Shown: piece after piece, positions 1-8,900 of the stretch | Layout: every line of letters starts with the position of its first letter | Position numbering within the stretch: the stretch's first letter is position 1 | Source of the DNA: Weissella viridescens | Lineage (GTDB): Bacteria; Bacillota; Bacilli; Lactobacillales; Lactobacillaceae | Assembly: GCF_003862435.1 (NCBI RefSeq) | Contig: NZ_RHGY01000001.1 | Coordinates: forward strand, 186,001 to 250,000 | Direction: 5' to 3' | Length of the DNA stretch: 64,000 nucleotides | Program-made: the position numbers and the translations under genes | Notes under the pieces: model-generated | Databases searched by the model: none | Told to the model about the DNA's origin: nothing | What the model saw: only the letters and a program-made list of their open reading frames with translations

Positions 1-2
1 GG

Positions 3-1517
3 GTCGATGAAATTCGGCAAATTCGTGAAGATGTTAATTATGCGCCAACCCAAGGGAAATATAAGGTGTACATCATTGATGAGGTGCATATGCTTTCAAC
101 GGGAGCTTTTAATGCCCTCTTGAAGACTTTGGAAGAACCACCAGCCAATGTGATTTTTATTTTAGCGACGACGGAACCACAAAAAATCCCGGCAACGATT
201 ATTTCACGTACGCAACGCTTTGACTTTAAGCGAATCAGTGCACAAGATGCCATGAATCGCATGGCGTATATCTTAGATCAAGTTGGCGATAGCTATGATG
301 AAGATGCATTACGGGTGATTGCTAATGCGGCTGATGGTGGGATGCGGGATGCGCTAAGCATTCTGGATCAAGTCTTATCATTTGGTGATGATACGGTGAC
401 CCTAGAAAATGCGCTTCTCGTGACTGGTTCTGTGACGCAGAGTCTGTTAGGGAAGTACGTACAAGCCGTGCAAGCGCAAGATACAAAATTAGCCCTAGCG
501 AAGGTCGAAGAAATCCTTGATGCCGGAAAAGATGTGAATCGTTTCGTTGAGGATTTGATTAGCTATGCGCGTGATTTACTCTTGTATACAGAAGCACCAG
601 ATTTGATTACGTTAGTGCCTGATGACAATTTTAAACAGTTAGCCCAAAATACGCCGGCGCAAACGTGGTATCGTATGATTGATATCCTAAGCGATACGCA
701 ACAACAATTACGCTACACGAACCGGCCAAGTGTTTATTTAGAAGTATTGACGGTTAAATTGAGTGCTGATGCGGGTGCAAGTATCAGCGCCGCACCGGTA
801 CAAGCTACGCCAGCCCCTGCGCCAGCACAAACGACGCCAACTGCTGCAGCACCTAAGTCACAGACGGAGGTACCAACGCAACCAACGTCAGAATCAGTAA
901 CGCCTGCTAGTGTGACAGCGACAGCTGCAACGCCTGATACGCCAGCACAACAACCAGCAAAAAAGCCGGTTGAAAAACCTGCTGAAACAAAAATCACGGT
1001 TTTGGATGAGCAGTCAGCGGTCTTTAACGTTTTGCGTGAAGCCACACGGGGTGATTTGAGTCGGGTGCAAACAGTTTGGTCTGATTTGGTCAACAGTTTG
1101 CCAGTACCACAACAAGCGATGCTGAATGTGGCACGTCCCATTGCAGCATCACCGGATGGTCTCGTGATTGCGTTTGATTTTGATATTATCCGAATCAATG
1201 CCAGTCGTAATAATGATTTGTTAACGACGATGACTAAGCAACTTCGGGTCCTAACAGAATCAAATAAAGATCGCCAATTGGTCTTTATTACCAATGAACA
1301 GTGGCCTGAGATGCGAGCAGCGTTTGTGCAGGAAACACGTGGTGAACAAGCAACGCCACAAGCGCAGACAAGTCCGCAACCGGTTGCCGATGATCCGGGG
1401 ATGCAAGGCTTGATGGATGAAGTTGAACAGGCGGATCAGGCAGAGCCTGATAATCCAGCAGTCAATGAAGCCCAAGCCATTTTTGGACAAGATTTCGTTG
1501 AAACACAAGATGATTAA
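3..1517 (+). CDS. dnaX: DNA polymerase III subunit gamma/tau (5' end outside window)
   Basis: This is the clamp-loader ATPase that organises the replicative polymerase. The frame is open from the first bases, so the start and the Walker A motif lie upstream of the window. Visible parts are the Walker B motif DEVHML (around 78-95), the sensor region ATTEPQKIP, the arginine-finger segment SRTQRF, and the helical lid and collar domains. A long Ala/Pro/Thr-rich linker (about 780-980) separates these from a C-terminal tau-type domain starting at TKITVLDEQ. The linker suits a tau subunit that tethers polymerase and helicase. It is followed at 23 nt by ybaB and then recR, the usual Firmicutes order. 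Confidence 0.96.
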   Translation, partial: VDEIRQIREDVNYAPTQGKYKVYIIDEVHMLSTGAFNALLKTLEEPPANVIFILATTEPQKIPATIISRTQRFDFKRISAQDAMNRMAYILDQVGDSYDEDALRVIANAADGGMRDALSILDQVLSFGDDTVTLENALLVTGSVTQSLLGKYVQAVQAQDTKLALAKVEEILDAGKDVNRFVEDLISYARDLLLYTEAPDLITLVPDDNFKQLAQNTPAQTWYRMIDILSDTQQQLRYTNRPSVYLEVLTVKLSADAGASISAAPVQATPAPAPAQTTPTAAAPKSQTEVPTQPTSESVTPASVTATAATPDTPAQQPAKKPVEKPAETKITVLDEQSAVFNVLREATRGDLSRVQTVWSDLVNSLPVPQQAMLNVARPIAASPDGLVIAFDFDIIRINASRNNDLLTTMTKQLRVLTESNKDRQLVFITNEQWPEMRAAFVQETRGEQATPQAQTSPQPVADDPGMQGLMDEVEQADQAEPDNPAVNEAQAIFGQDFVETQDD

Positions 1518-1540
1518 TTAAAAGAAAAGAGGAAGATAAG

Positions 1541-1855
1541 ATGTTTGGTGGACAAAATATGCAAGGTATGATGAAGCAAATGAAGAAGATGCAATCACAA
1601 GTACAATCAGAACAAGCAGCGATTGCTGAAACTGAGTACGTTGGGAAAGCACCTGAAGATATGGTTGTTGTAACATTTAACGGTGACCGTCAAATGTTGG
1701 ATATGCAAGTAAAACCTGAAGTGATTGATCCTGAAGATCCAGAAGGACTATCAGATATGGTTTTGGTTGCCGTAAATGATGCCCTAAAACAAATTGAAGA
1801 TGACACTGAGAAGCGTTTGGGACAATTTGCCCCTAAGGGAATGGGCGGATTCTAA
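1541..1855 (+). CDS. ybaB: YbaB/EbfC family nucleoid-associated protein
   Basis: This small DNA-binding protein forms dimers with a tweezer-like shape. The 104-residue length and the Met/Gln-rich helical start (GGQNMQGMMKQMKKMQSQ) are typical of the family. The central VVTFNGDRQMLDMQVKPEVIDP strand region matches the YbaB core. It starts at ATG 1541 after a GAGGAAG ribosome-binding site. It sits between dnaX and recR in one apparent operon, as in most bacteria. The family is linked to nucleoid organisation and recombination, but its exact role is not settled. Confidence 0.93.
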   Translation: MFGGQNMQGMMKQMKKMQSQVQSEQAAIAETEYVGKAPEDMVVVTFNGDRQMLDMQVKPEVIDPEDPEGLSDMVLVAVNDALKQIEDDTEKRLGQFAPKGMGGF

Positions 1856-1879
1856 TTAGATAGAAAGCAGGTAAGCGTT

Positions 1880-2479
1880 GTGCAATATCCAGAACCAGTA
1901 GCAAAATTAATTGATAGTTTTACCAAACTACCTGGTATTGGGGTCAAGACGGCAACTCGATTAGCTTTTTATGTGATTGATATGCCTGAAGAAGATGTGA
2001 CCAGTTTTGCCCAAGCGCTTATTTCGGCCAAGCGTGATTTAACCTTCTGTAGTATTTGTGGGAATTTAACTGAAACTGACCCATGTAGTATTTGTACAGA
2101 TCCAACCCGTGATCAAACGACAGTGTTGGTAGTTGAAGAAGTTAAAGACTTAATGGCGATTGAAAATGCTGGTGAATATCATGGACTCTATCATGTGTTG
2201 CATGGGGTGTTGTCACCCTTGGCAGGTAAAGGACCAGATGACATTAACATTGATTCGCTGGTAACACGTCTACAAAAGAACGATGCTATTCAAGAGGTCA
2301 TTGTTGCTACCAATGCAAATGCTGAAGGAGAAGCCACGGCGATGTATTTGTCACGACTATTGAAACCAGCCGGCATCAAAGTCTCGCGTTTAGCGACTGG
2401 GTTATCTGTTGGTAGTGATATTGACTACGCGGACGAAATTACCTTAATTAAGGCAGTTGAAGGAAGGACAGAACTTTAA
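1880..2479 (+). CDS. recR: Recombination mediator protein RecR
   Basis: RecR works with RecO (and RecF) to load RecA at single-strand gaps. The 199-residue product has an N-terminal helix-hairpin-helix ([16 protein letters not shown]). A four-Cys zinc finger follows ([16 protein letters not shown], about residues 57-72), then a Toprim domain beginning [14 protein letters not shown] and a C-terminal Walker-B-like region with the [13 protein letters not shown] motif. Translation starts at GTG 1880, preceded by GAAAGCAGG. The gene is 24 nt after ybaB and 2 nt before the next gene, so all three are probably co-transcribed with dnaX. Confidence 0.96.
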   Translation: MQYPEPVAKLIDSFTKLPGIGVKTATRLAFYVIDMPEEDVTSFAQALISAKRDLTFCSICGNLTETDPCSICTDPTRDQTTVLVVEEVKDLMAIENAGEYHGLYHVLHGVLSPLAGKGPDDINIDSLVTRLQKNDAIQEVIVATNANAEGEATAMYLSRLLKPAGIKVSRLATGLSVGSDIDYADEITLIKAVEGRTEL

Positions 2480-2481
2480 CC

Positions 2482-2742
2482 ATGTTTGGGATTAACAAGA
2501 AAAAACGTTTGGATCCAGCCGTGTTTGATAATTATCTAACGGATGGAATCGCAAATGCCAAGTATAACTTTGAAAAAGCCAAGCTATCGGAAGCAGCGAT
2601 GTTTGAAAGTGATGCAGATCCACGAATGATCAAAGCACAAACAGCGATTGAAAAGCAAAAATACTTCTTTTTGTTACGGGCTGCCCGTAAGCGCAATATC
2701 ACTGCAAGTTGGCATACTGCGTTTATTCATCCAGAAATGTAA
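2482..2742 (+). CDS. YaaL-like DUF2508 protein
   Basis: This is an 86-residue, charged, helical protein with no membrane segment. Its place directly after recR (2 nt gap) and its pattern, including FNNYLTDG-like and KYFFLLRAARKR segments, match the YaaL/DUF2508 family found after recR in Firmicutes. The biochemical function of this family is unknown. It is the last gene of the dnaX operon, closed by the terminator at 2752. Confidence 0.8.
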   Translation: MFGINKKKRLDPAVFDNYLTDGIANAKYNFEKAKLSEAAMFESDADPRMIKAQTAIEKQKYFFLLRAARKRNITASWHTAFIHPEM

Positions 2743-2751
2743 TAATACGCT

Positions 2752-2791
2752 AAAAAGGACGAGCCTGAGCTTTAGGTTAAGTCCTTTTTTT
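2752..2791 (+). terminator. Terminator after the dnaX-recR operon
   Basis: AAAAAGGAC pairs with GTCCTTTTT, with an inner CCT/AGG pairing, and ends in a T-run. It separates the dnaX operon from tmk. Confidence 0.85.
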
Positions 2792-2804
2792 GCTATGGTA
2801 TAAT
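2776..2804 (+). promoter_or_regulatory. Extended -10 promoter for tmk
   Basis: TATGGTATAAT gives a consensus -10 (2799-2804) with an upstream TG (2796-2797). The -35 is poor. It begins right after the terminator T-run and lies 31 nt before the tmk start. Confidence 0.7.
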
Positions 2805-2834
2805 AGAAAGTAATAAAGGATGAGGGTGTAGAAT

Positions 2835-3485
2835 ATGACGGGAAAATTCATTTCATTTGAAGGACCTGATGGAGCTGGGAAAACATCAGTGTTGCACGCG
2901 ATTTTAGATCGGCTCACGCCGGTACTGGGAGAGCAATTAGTGATTACGCGTGAACCAGGTGGGCGCGACAATCAAGTTGCGGAGGCCATTCGTGATTTGG
3001 TATTAAGCCCAGATTATCCTGCAATGGATCCGTGGACCGAGGCAATGTTGTATGCGGCAGCACGCCGGCAACACGTTGTTGAAACCATTCGTCCAGCATT
3101 AGCCGATGACAAGGTTATTATTTCAGACCGTTATCTGGATAGCTCAATTGCGTACCAAGGTGGCGGACGTGAATTAGGCGCCAAAAAAGTAGCAGATTTA
3201 AATCAATATGCAACCAACGGACTACAACCACAAGCAACCATTTATCTGGATTTAGCACCAGAAGTTGGTTTAGCCCGCATTCAAGCGACCCGTCAAGACG
3301 AGATTAATCGTTTGGATGTTGAAGCGCTGGCTTTTCATCAACGCGTGAATGCGGCATACCACGATTTAATTGCAGCGGATCCAGACCGGTTCTGGGTGAT
3401 TGATGCCAGTCAACCGTTAGAACAAGTGGTGGCAGATGCTTGGGATGCAATGCAACACATTTTGACACTACCAACTGAAGCATAA
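2835..3485 (+). CDS. tmk: Thymidylate kinase
   Basis: This enzyme phosphorylates dTMP to dTDP with ATP. The 216-residue protein begins MTGKFISFEGPDGAGKTS, giving the P-loop GPDGAGKT. It has the TREPGGRDNQ dTMP-binding motif, the DRYLDSSIAYQG motif (DRY/F) and a short lid. It starts at ATG 2835 after GGATGAGGGTG. It opens the tmk-darA-holB-rsmI-thioesterase-galE gene string, the normal Firmicutes neighbourhood for the delta-prime clamp-loader gene. Confidence 0.97.
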   Translation: MTGKFISFEGPDGAGKTSVLHAILDRLTPVLGEQLVITREPGGRDNQVAEAIRDLVLSPDYPAMDPWTEAMLYAAARRQHVVETIRPALADDKVIISDRYLDSSIAYQGGGRELGAKKVADLNQYATNGLQPQATIYLDLAPEVGLARIQATRQDEINRLDVEALAFHQRVNAAYHDLIAADPDRFWVIDASQPLEQVVADAWDAMQHILTLPTEA

Positions 3486-3501
3486 CGAGAGGGGCATGAC
3501 C

Positions 3502-3828
3502 ATGAAGATGATTACAGCAGTCGTACAAGATCAAGATGCAGCGAAATTAGGGAAGGCGTTAGTGCAAGCTGATATTCGCGCAACCCGTTTAGCTTCAACC
3601 GGCGGGTTTCTAAAGGCTGGAAGCACAACATTTATGATTGGAATTGATGATGATCGGGTCGATGAAGCATTGGCCATTATTAAAGATTCAGCGCAAAAGC
3701 GGGATCGTTTGATGACACCAGCATACAGCATGGACACAGTTGAATCAGCTGTAGTCACACCAATGGAAGTTGAAATTGGTGGTGCAACCGTCTTCGTTCA
3801 AGATGTCGCGCAGTTTCATCAATTTTAA
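3502..3828 (+). CDS. darA: Cyclic-di-AMP receptor DarA/PstA (YaaQ family)
   Basis: This is a PII-like trimeric protein that binds c-di-AMP in Firmicutes. Conserved stretches are AVVQDQDA, TRLASTGGFLKAGSTTFMIG and the C-terminal EIGGATVFVQDVAQFHQF. The last three match the ligand-pocket and T-loop flanks of DarA. I place the start at ATG 3502 (MKMITAVV), 7 nt after the AGAGGGG box at 3488-3494. An ATG at 3496 is also in frame but touches that box, and family members begin MKxIxAVVQD. The adjacency to tmk and holB is conserved. The output partner of DarA is still unknown in most bacteria. Confidence 0.93.
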   Translation: MKMITAVVQDQDAAKLGKALVQADIRATRLASTGGFLKAGSTTFMIGIDDDRVDEALAIIKDSAQKRDRLMTPAYSMDTVESAVVTPMEVEIGGATVFVQDVAQFHQF

Positions 3829-3846
3829 AGAAGGCGAGGAAGCAAC

Positions 3847-4863
3847 ATGCCAGAGGCAACGCAGGCCGCAACAGTGATTGCAACAGCACACCATGATCAA
3901 CCGCAAATAATTGCGAATTTTGAAAGTGCAATTGCTCAAAATCAGTTGGGGCACGCCTTTATGTTTGTCGGCCCGAATGGACGTGGTCAAGCTGAGGTAG
4001 CGGATTGGTTAGCGATGCGGTTGCTATGCTTACACCCAACTGAAACGGGTGACCCCGACGGTACCTGTAATCAGTGCGTGCGAATTGCACAACACGAACA
4101 TCCAGACGTTGTCGAAGTCGCACCTGAAGGAAACAGCCTTAAGGTCGATCAAATTCGTTTTTTGCAGGGAGAATTATCAAAAACGGCGGTTGAAGGTCAA
4201 CGCAAAGTTTTAATTATTCACGCAGCGGAAACGATGACTTCAAGTGCAGCGAACGGATTGTTGAAGTCCATGGAAGAACCACAAGGGCAACAAACGATCA
4301 TTCTGATTGCTAAGAGTCGTCAACAAATGTTACCCACCATCATTTCACGTTCACAAGTAATTGAATTTAACGCCCTGCCCGCGGAACAAGTTCAAGCACA
4401 ATTACAGAACATGGGCTACTCGCCAGCCAATGCGCAGTTAGCGCAACATCTGACAGATGATATGACGCAGGCACAAGAATGGCTGGTTGATGATTGGTTT
4501 GATCGGGCACGCCAAGGTGTTGAACACTTTATGACCGCTCTATTATGTAAGGACCTCCAAACGTTTACTTTAGTACAAACGGAACTCATGCCCTTGGCTA
4601 AAGAACAATCCATTAAAGTGTTAGTAGATATGATCATTCAAGCAACTCGCGATACACTTTTGGCCCGACAAGGTCGAACAGTGGTGTCAGGCTTTACGGC
4701 GTTGCCACAATGGCAACAAGTTGCCCAAACCCTAACGGATGCACAATGGCTCCAAATTGTTGACTTAGCCTTAATGATGCCCCGTGCCCTAGACATGAAT
4801 TTAAACCCCCAAACGACCCTAGAGAGTTTTGTCTTAAAGAGTCAGAAAGCAATGGCAAGTTAG
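3847..4863 (+). CDS. holB: DNA polymerase III subunit delta'
   Basis: This is the clamp-loader stator subunit. The 338-residue protein has an AAA+ fold whose P-loop is degenerate (FVGPNGRGQAE, no GKT), as expected for non-ATP-binding delta'. Zinc-ligand cysteines are present (CLHP...TCNQC, residues about 60-78). VDQIRFLQ, the SSAANGLLKSMEEP motif and the IISRSQ sensor region follow. It begins at ATG 3847 after GAAGGCGAGGAAG. In most Firmicutes ricT and/or yabA lie between this gene and rsmI. Here rsmI follows after 2 nt, so both are absent from this site. Confidence 0.94.
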   Translation: MPEATQAATVIATAHHDQPQIIANFESAIAQNQLGHAFMFVGPNGRGQAEVADWLAMRLLCLHPTETGDPDGTCNQCVRIAQHEHPDVVEVAPEGNSLKVDQIRFLQGELSKTAVEGQRKVLIIHAAETMTSSAANGLLKSMEEPQGQQTIILIAKSRQQMLPTIISRSQVIEFNALPAEQVQAQLQNMGYSPANAQLAQHLTDDMTQAQEWLVDDWFDRARQGVEHFMTALLCKDLQTFTLVQTELMPLAKEQSIKVLVDMIIQATRDTLLARQGRTVVSGFTALPQWQQVAQTLTDAQWLQIVDLALMMPRALDMNLNPQTTLESFVLKSQKAMAS

Positions 4864-4865
4864 AG

Positions 4866-5744
4866 ATGCAGCAACAAAGAAGTTTTACCAAAGAAACTAC
4901 CGGAAGTCTGTACTTGGTCCCAACCCCAATTGGGAATTTAGAGGATATGACTTACCGGGCAGTGAATACCTTGAAAGCAGTTGATTTAATTGCAGCCGAA
5001 GATACGCGTCATACGCAACAGTTGCTCAATCAATTTGAAATTGAGACAAAACAAATTTCCTTTCATGAACATAATAAAGAAAATCGTATCCCCGAATTAG
5101 TGGAGCGTCTACAGGCCGGAACAAATATTGCACAAGTATCGGATGCTGGAATGCCATCTATTTCAGACCCAGGACATGAGTTAGTGTTGGCAGCCTTGGC
5201 AGCTGACATTCAAGTAGTGCCGTTACCTGGCGCTAGTGCTGGAATTACTGCATTGGTGGCTTCAGGATTGAGCCCACAACCATTCACGTTTTATGGATTC
5301 TTGCCCCGTAAACAATCAGAACAAGTGAAGACGTTGACTGACCTGGCACAAAAGCCGGAAACCATTTTGTTCTATGAAGCGCCCCACCGTTTAGCAAAGA
5401 CGTTGGCGAATATTCAAACGGTGTATGGGGATGACCGAAAAGTGAGTCTAGCACGCGAATTGACGAAGAAGTATGAAGAGTTCATTCGTGGAACGGCAGC
5501 TGAAGTGGCCGCGTGGGCACAACAAAATGAAGTCCGTGGTGAGTTTGTCGTGATGGTTGCTGGGAATGAGCATCCCGTAGAATCAGCTGAAGCAGCGGAT
5601 CCATTAGCGGAGCTCAGTCCAGTTGATGCCATTAAAGCATTGGTTGCATCTGGTGTGAAGACAACTGCTGCCGTCAAGCAGGTCTCAAAGTTACGCCAAC
5701 TCGACCGGCAAGCGCTATATCAAACATATGAGGAGCAGAAATAA
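4866..5744 (+). CDS. rsmI: 16S rRNA (cytidine-1402 2'-O)-methyltransferase
   Basis: This SAM-dependent enzyme modifies C1402 in the ribosomal P site. The tetrapyrrole-methylase-like fold is shown by VPTPIGNLEDMTYRA, IAAEDTRHT, the SDAGMPSISDPG loop, and FYGFLPRK followed by FYEAPHRL. Length is 292 residues, normal for RsmI. A C-terminal helical tail (about residues 235-292) matches the small extra domain. It starts 2 nt after holB and its stop codon shares one base with the next start, indicating translational coupling. Confidence 0.96.
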   Translation: MQQQRSFTKETTGSLYLVPTPIGNLEDMTYRAVNTLKAVDLIAAEDTRHTQQLLNQFEIETKQISFHEHNKENRIPELVERLQAGTNIAQVSDAGMPSISDPGHELVLAALAADIQVVPLPGASAGITALVASGLSPQPFTFYGFLPRKQSEQVKTLTDLAQKPETILFYEAPHRLAKTLANIQTVYGDDRKVSLARELTKKYEEFIRGTAAEVAAWAQQNEVRGEFVVMVAGNEHPVESAEAADPLAELSPVDAIKALVASGVKTTAAVKQVSKLRQLDRQALYQTYEEQK

Positions 5745-6487
5745 TGAGTCAAGTTTACGATACAACCCACGTCATTAAATATTATGAATGTGATATGACG
5801 ACGAAATTGAGCATTCCGATGATTTTAAATCTCGCTATCTTAGCTTCAAACCGGCATGCAGATTCATTGTCAATTGGTGATGATTTTGTCCATGGACATG
5901 GTCTTGGCTGGATTGTTCTCCAGTATGATATTCAGATTATGCGTCGTCCTGTGGTTGGTGAAGAGGTTAAGATTCAAACCATCGCCAAGGAATTTACTTC
6001 ATACTTTGCTAATCGTGATTTTATCTTTTACGATGAGCAGGGTGAAAAGTTGATTGAAATTCATTCATTGTTTGCCATGATGGATATGACGAAACGTAAG
6101 ATGATTCGCATTCCCGATGAAATGGCTTCGGGATATGAACCTGATGTCGTTAAGCGTATTAAGCGTGGACCTGGTCCAGAAAGTATTGATACAGATGACG
6201 AGATTCTACATGACCAAATGTATGCAGTGCGTTATACTGATATTGACTTTAACCATCACGTTAATAATTCACGTTATTTTGAATGGATGATTGATGGTTT
6301 AGGGGCCGACTTCTTAAATGCCCATGAGGCAACGCATATTCAAATTCGCTTTGAAAAGGAAGTTGGTCAAGATGATATTGTGACATCACAAATTGTCTTG
6401 GATTCAGAGAATTTGCAGACCAAGCATCGCATTATGGTTGATGATCAATTGTCAGCTGAAGCGACAATCGATTGGGTTGATGCTTAA
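5744..6487 (+). CDS. Acyl-ACP thioesterase (FatA/B-like double hotdog)
   Basis: This protein likely hydrolyses acyl-acyl carrier protein to free fatty acid. It is 247 residues with two hotdog halves. The catalytic-type motif is in the second half (DIDFNHHVNNSRYFEW), with Asp, His and Asn spaced as in FatA/FatB. The start overlaps the rsmI stop by one base, so it is co-translated with rsmI. This thioesterase is common in lactic acid bacteria next to rsmI. Substrate chain length cannot be read from the sequence. Confidence 0.9.
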   Translation: MSQVYDTTHVIKYYECDMTTKLSIPMILNLAILASNRHADSLSIGDDFVHGHGLGWIVLQYDIQIMRRPVVGEEVKIQTIAKEFTSYFANRDFIFYDEQGEKLIEIHSLFAMMDMTKRKMIRIPDEMASGYEPDVVKRIKRGPGPESIDTDDEILHDQMYAVRYTDIDFNHHVNNSRYFEWMIDGLGADFLNAHEATHIQIRFEKEVGQDDIVTSQIVLDSENLQTKHRIMVDDQLSAEATIDWVDA

Positions 6488-6514
6488 GTTCAAGAGATAA
6501 TAGAGGAGAAAACT

Positions 6515-7507
6515 ATGGCTACATTAGTATTGGGTGGTGCTGGTTATATCGGTTCCCACATGGTTGATCGGTTGCTTGCGGATGATCGTGACGTTGTTGT
6601 CGTTGATAACTTGCTTACGGGACACCGTAAGGCAGTTCCTGAAAATGTCCCATTTTATGAAGTAGATATTCGCGACAAGGATGCCTTAGATAAGGTATTT
6701 GAAGCTGAGGATATTGACCAAGTCGTGCACTTTGCAGCATCATCAATTGTGCCAGAATCAATGGAAAATCCATTGAAGTATTTTGATAATAATACTGGTG
6801 GTATGATTGCTTTGCTTGAAGTGATGCTTAAGCACCAAGTGAAGAACATTGTCTTCTCATCAACGGCAGCTACTTATGGTGAGCCAGAAGAGAACCCAAT
6901 TACTGAGACAGCGCCACAACGTCCAATTAATCCGTATGGTGAATCAAAGCTCCAAATGGAACACATTATGCGTTGGGCCGATGAAGCTTACGGTTTGAAG
7001 TGGGTTGCGTTGCGTTATTTCAATGTTGCTGGGGCTAAAGCCGATGGTTCAATCGGAGAAGATCACCCAACAGAGACGCACCTTGTGCCAATTATTTTAC
7101 AAGTTGCCTTGGGTCAACGTGAAAAGATTATGATGTTTGGTGATGATTACAACACTCCAGATGGCTTCAATGTTCGTGATTATGTGCATGTGATGGATTT
7201 GGCGGATGCCCACATCCTAGCGTTGGATTATTTGGCTGAAGGAAACCCTTCAAACCAATTCAATCTTGGATCTGCTACAGGTTACTCAGTTAAGCAAATG
7301 GTTGAAGCAGCCCGTAACGCAACTGGTAAGGAAATTCCAGCTGAAGTTGGCCCTCGTCGTGCCGGCGATCCAGATTCACTTGTGGCTTCATCTGATAAAG
7401 CCCGCAAGGTGTTGAACTGGAATCCACAATATGATGATGTGGAAACTATCATTAAGACGGCCTGGACTTGGGAGCAAAAGCACCCCCATGGCTATGAAGA
7501 TCGTTAA
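6515..7507 (+). CDS. galE: UDP-glucose 4-epimerase
   Basis: This enzyme interconverts UDP-glucose and UDP-galactose for the Leloir pathway and for cell-wall and exopolysaccharide precursors. The 330-residue protein has the Rossmann NAD motif GGAGYIGSH at the N-terminus, SSTAATYG with the catalytic Ser/Thr, and the YxxxK pair in [17 protein letters not shown] and [14 protein letters not shown] are also typical of GalE. It starts 27 nt after the thioesterase with a clear AGAGGAG box and ends the tmk operon at a terminator. Codon choice is more biased than in its neighbours, suggesting high expression. Confidence 0.94.
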   Translation: MATLVLGGAGYIGSHMVDRLLADDRDVVVVDNLLTGHRKAVPENVPFYEVDIRDKDALDKVFEAEDIDQVVHFAASSIVPESMENPLKYFDNNTGGMIALLEVMLKHQVKNIVFSSTAATYGEPEENPITETAPQRPINPYGESKLQMEHIMRWADEAYGLKWVALRYFNVAGAKADGSIGEDHPTETHLVPIILQVALGQREKIMMFGDDYNTPDGFNVRDYVHVMDLADAHILALDYLAEGNPSNQFNLGSATGYSVKQMVEAARNATGKEIPAEVGPRRAGDPDSLVASSDKARKVLNWNPQYDDVETIIKTAWTWEQKHPHGYEDR

Positions 7508-7516
7508 AAATAAATG

Positions 7517-7563
7517 AAACCGGCTTGTTTTGACAGATAAAGTGGCAAGCTGGTTTTTTTTTA
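7517..7563 (+). terminator. Terminator after galE
   Basis: AAACCGGCTTG pairs with CAAGCTGGTTT (one G-T wobble) around an 18-nt loop and is followed by a run of nine T. Confidence 0.88.
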
Positions 7564-7616
7564 TGCAGAACTGCATTAAAATAGTTATTAAATAGACTTA
7601 CTGGGAGGTGAGGATT

Positions 7617-8342
7617 GTGGGAAAAACACTTGCATTTGATACAAGTAATCAGGCTTTAAGTGTCGCCATTTTTGAAGATGGGGCTTTGTTGGCTCAGCGT
7701 GAGGCAAATGTCGCACGCAATCACTCTGGGCAACTCTTGCCATTTATTGATGAACTCACCAAAGCGGCCGGTTGGCAACCAGCCGATCTTGACCGAGTGG
7801 TGGTCAGCCAGGGGCCAGGTTCATACACTGGCTTACGAATTGGGGTGACCACAGCGAAGACGCTTGCGTTTACTTTGAATTTGGAATTGGCAGGGATCTC
7901 AAGTTTAGCTTTATTGGCCGCAAATGTGACCGATCCTAAAAAGGTTATCGTGCCAATCATGGATGCCCGCAACCAAAATCTATATGCGGGGGCTTACCAA
8001 TGGCAAAATGGGGAACTTGTACCCATTATTACCGATGAACATAGTAATCTGGATGTCTTAACAGAACAACTGGCACAGCTCCATGAGAACTTGACCTTTA
8101 CTGGAGAATACGCAAATTTTCAAGATGAATTGGAATTTGATTTCCCAACGGCTGAGTTTGCCGAAGATGTTTTGCCACATGCGAGCCATCTCCCTGAACT
8201 CGTTCAAGCAGCTGATGTTTTGACAGATATGGACGACATCCATCGCTTTGTCCCTAAATATCATCGTTTGTCACAAGCGGAAGCTGATTGGGCCCGCGCA
8301 CATCCTGATGCAGGGGATGCTGATTATGTGGAAAAACTTTAG
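7617..8342 (+). CDS. tsaB: tRNA t6A37 modification protein TsaB
   Basis: TsaB partners TsaD in making threonylcarbamoyl-adenosine at tRNA position 37. It has the ASKHA fold with LAFDTSNQALSVA at the N-terminus, the HSGQLLPFIDEL segment and QGPGSYTGLRIG. Start choice: the GGAGG box at 7604-7608 lies 8 nt before GTG 7617 (MGKTLAFDTS), whereas the in-frame GTG at 7608 overlaps that box. The usual family start is close to GKTLAFDTS. It overlaps the next gene by 17 nt. The tsaB-rimI-rimI-tsaD order is conserved in lactic acid bacteria. Confidence 0.95.
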   Translation: MGKTLAFDTSNQALSVAIFEDGALLAQREANVARNHSGQLLPFIDELTKAAGWQPADLDRVVVSQGPGSYTGLRIGVTTAKTLAFTLNLELAGISSLALLAANVTDPKKVIVPIMDARNQNLYAGAYQWQNGELVPIITDEHSNLDVLTEQLAQLHENLTFTGEYANFQDELEFDFPTAEFAEDVLPHASHLPELVQAADVLTDMDDIHRFVPKYHRLSQAEADWARAHPDAGDADYVEKL

Positions 8343-8889
8343 TGCCTGGCTCTATTGGCACACGCACCCAATTCCTAAGGAGCTCAAAGCATTTCGTCAA
8401 TCGGTAGCGGTTAACGGGACTGACTTTATGATGACCCGTGCAACGATGGCTGACCTCGATGATATGTTAGCAGCGGAGCGTGAAGCCTATGGCGGCATTG
8501 ATCCTTGGCCACGCCGAATCTTTGAGCAAGAATTGAACCGAACCCGGGAACGACTTTATGTGGTGTTACGTAACCCGGAAACACATTCGTTAGTAGGGTT
8601 TATGGGGGCTTCATTCCGACCTGGAATTCGTGAAGTTCACCTAACAAACATAACAGTCACGCCACATTGGCAAGGTCGTGAAGTTGGGACGTTTTTCATG
8701 AGTTATTTGATGACACTCGCTAAACAAAGTCGCTTTAGTCGGGTGTCACTTGAAGTCGCCGTGTCAAATGAACGCGCCATTCAATTTTACGAACGTTTTG
8801 GTTTTCAAATTATTCGGGAACGCCGCAACTACTACGGCAAGCAGCAACACGCCTACGATATGGCGTTGATCTTGAAGAACAACAAATAG
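8326..8889 (+). CDS. RimI-type GNAT N-acetyltransferase, first copy
   Basis: This is a GNAT-fold acetyltransferase of the ribosomal-protein-alanine acetyltransferase group. The acetyl-CoA loop appears as VTPHWQGREVGTFFM and is followed by SLEVAVSNERAIQFYERFGF. It starts at ATG 8326 (MWKNFSAWLYW), inside the end of tsaB, with an AGGGG box upstream. A longer in-frame start at 8248 would overlap tsaB by 95 nt and is unlikely. The first 40 residues are a Trp-rich extension not found in plain RimI. The second copy follows after 11 nt. Substrate is unknown. Confidence 0.86.
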   Translation: MWKNFSAWLYWHTHPIPKELKAFRQSVAVNGTDFMMTRATMADLDDMLAAEREAYGGIDPWPRRIFEQELNRTRERLYVVLRNPETHSLVGFMGASFRPGIREVHLTNITVTPHWQGREVGTFFMSYLMTLAKQSRFSRVSLEVAVSNERAIQFYERFGFQIIRERRNYYGKQQHAYDMALILKNNK

Positions 8890-8900
8890 GAAGTAACCGC

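Noticed and set aside
734-1294. Minus-strand open frame opposite dnaX
   Set aside because: It mirrors the Ala/Pro/Thr-rich linker of dnaX, giving a low-complexity product with no ribosome-binding site.
8248-8325. Longer start of the first RimI-type gene
   Set aside because: It would overlap tsaB by 95 nt and add a non-conserved segment. ATG 8326 has a fitting AGGGG box.
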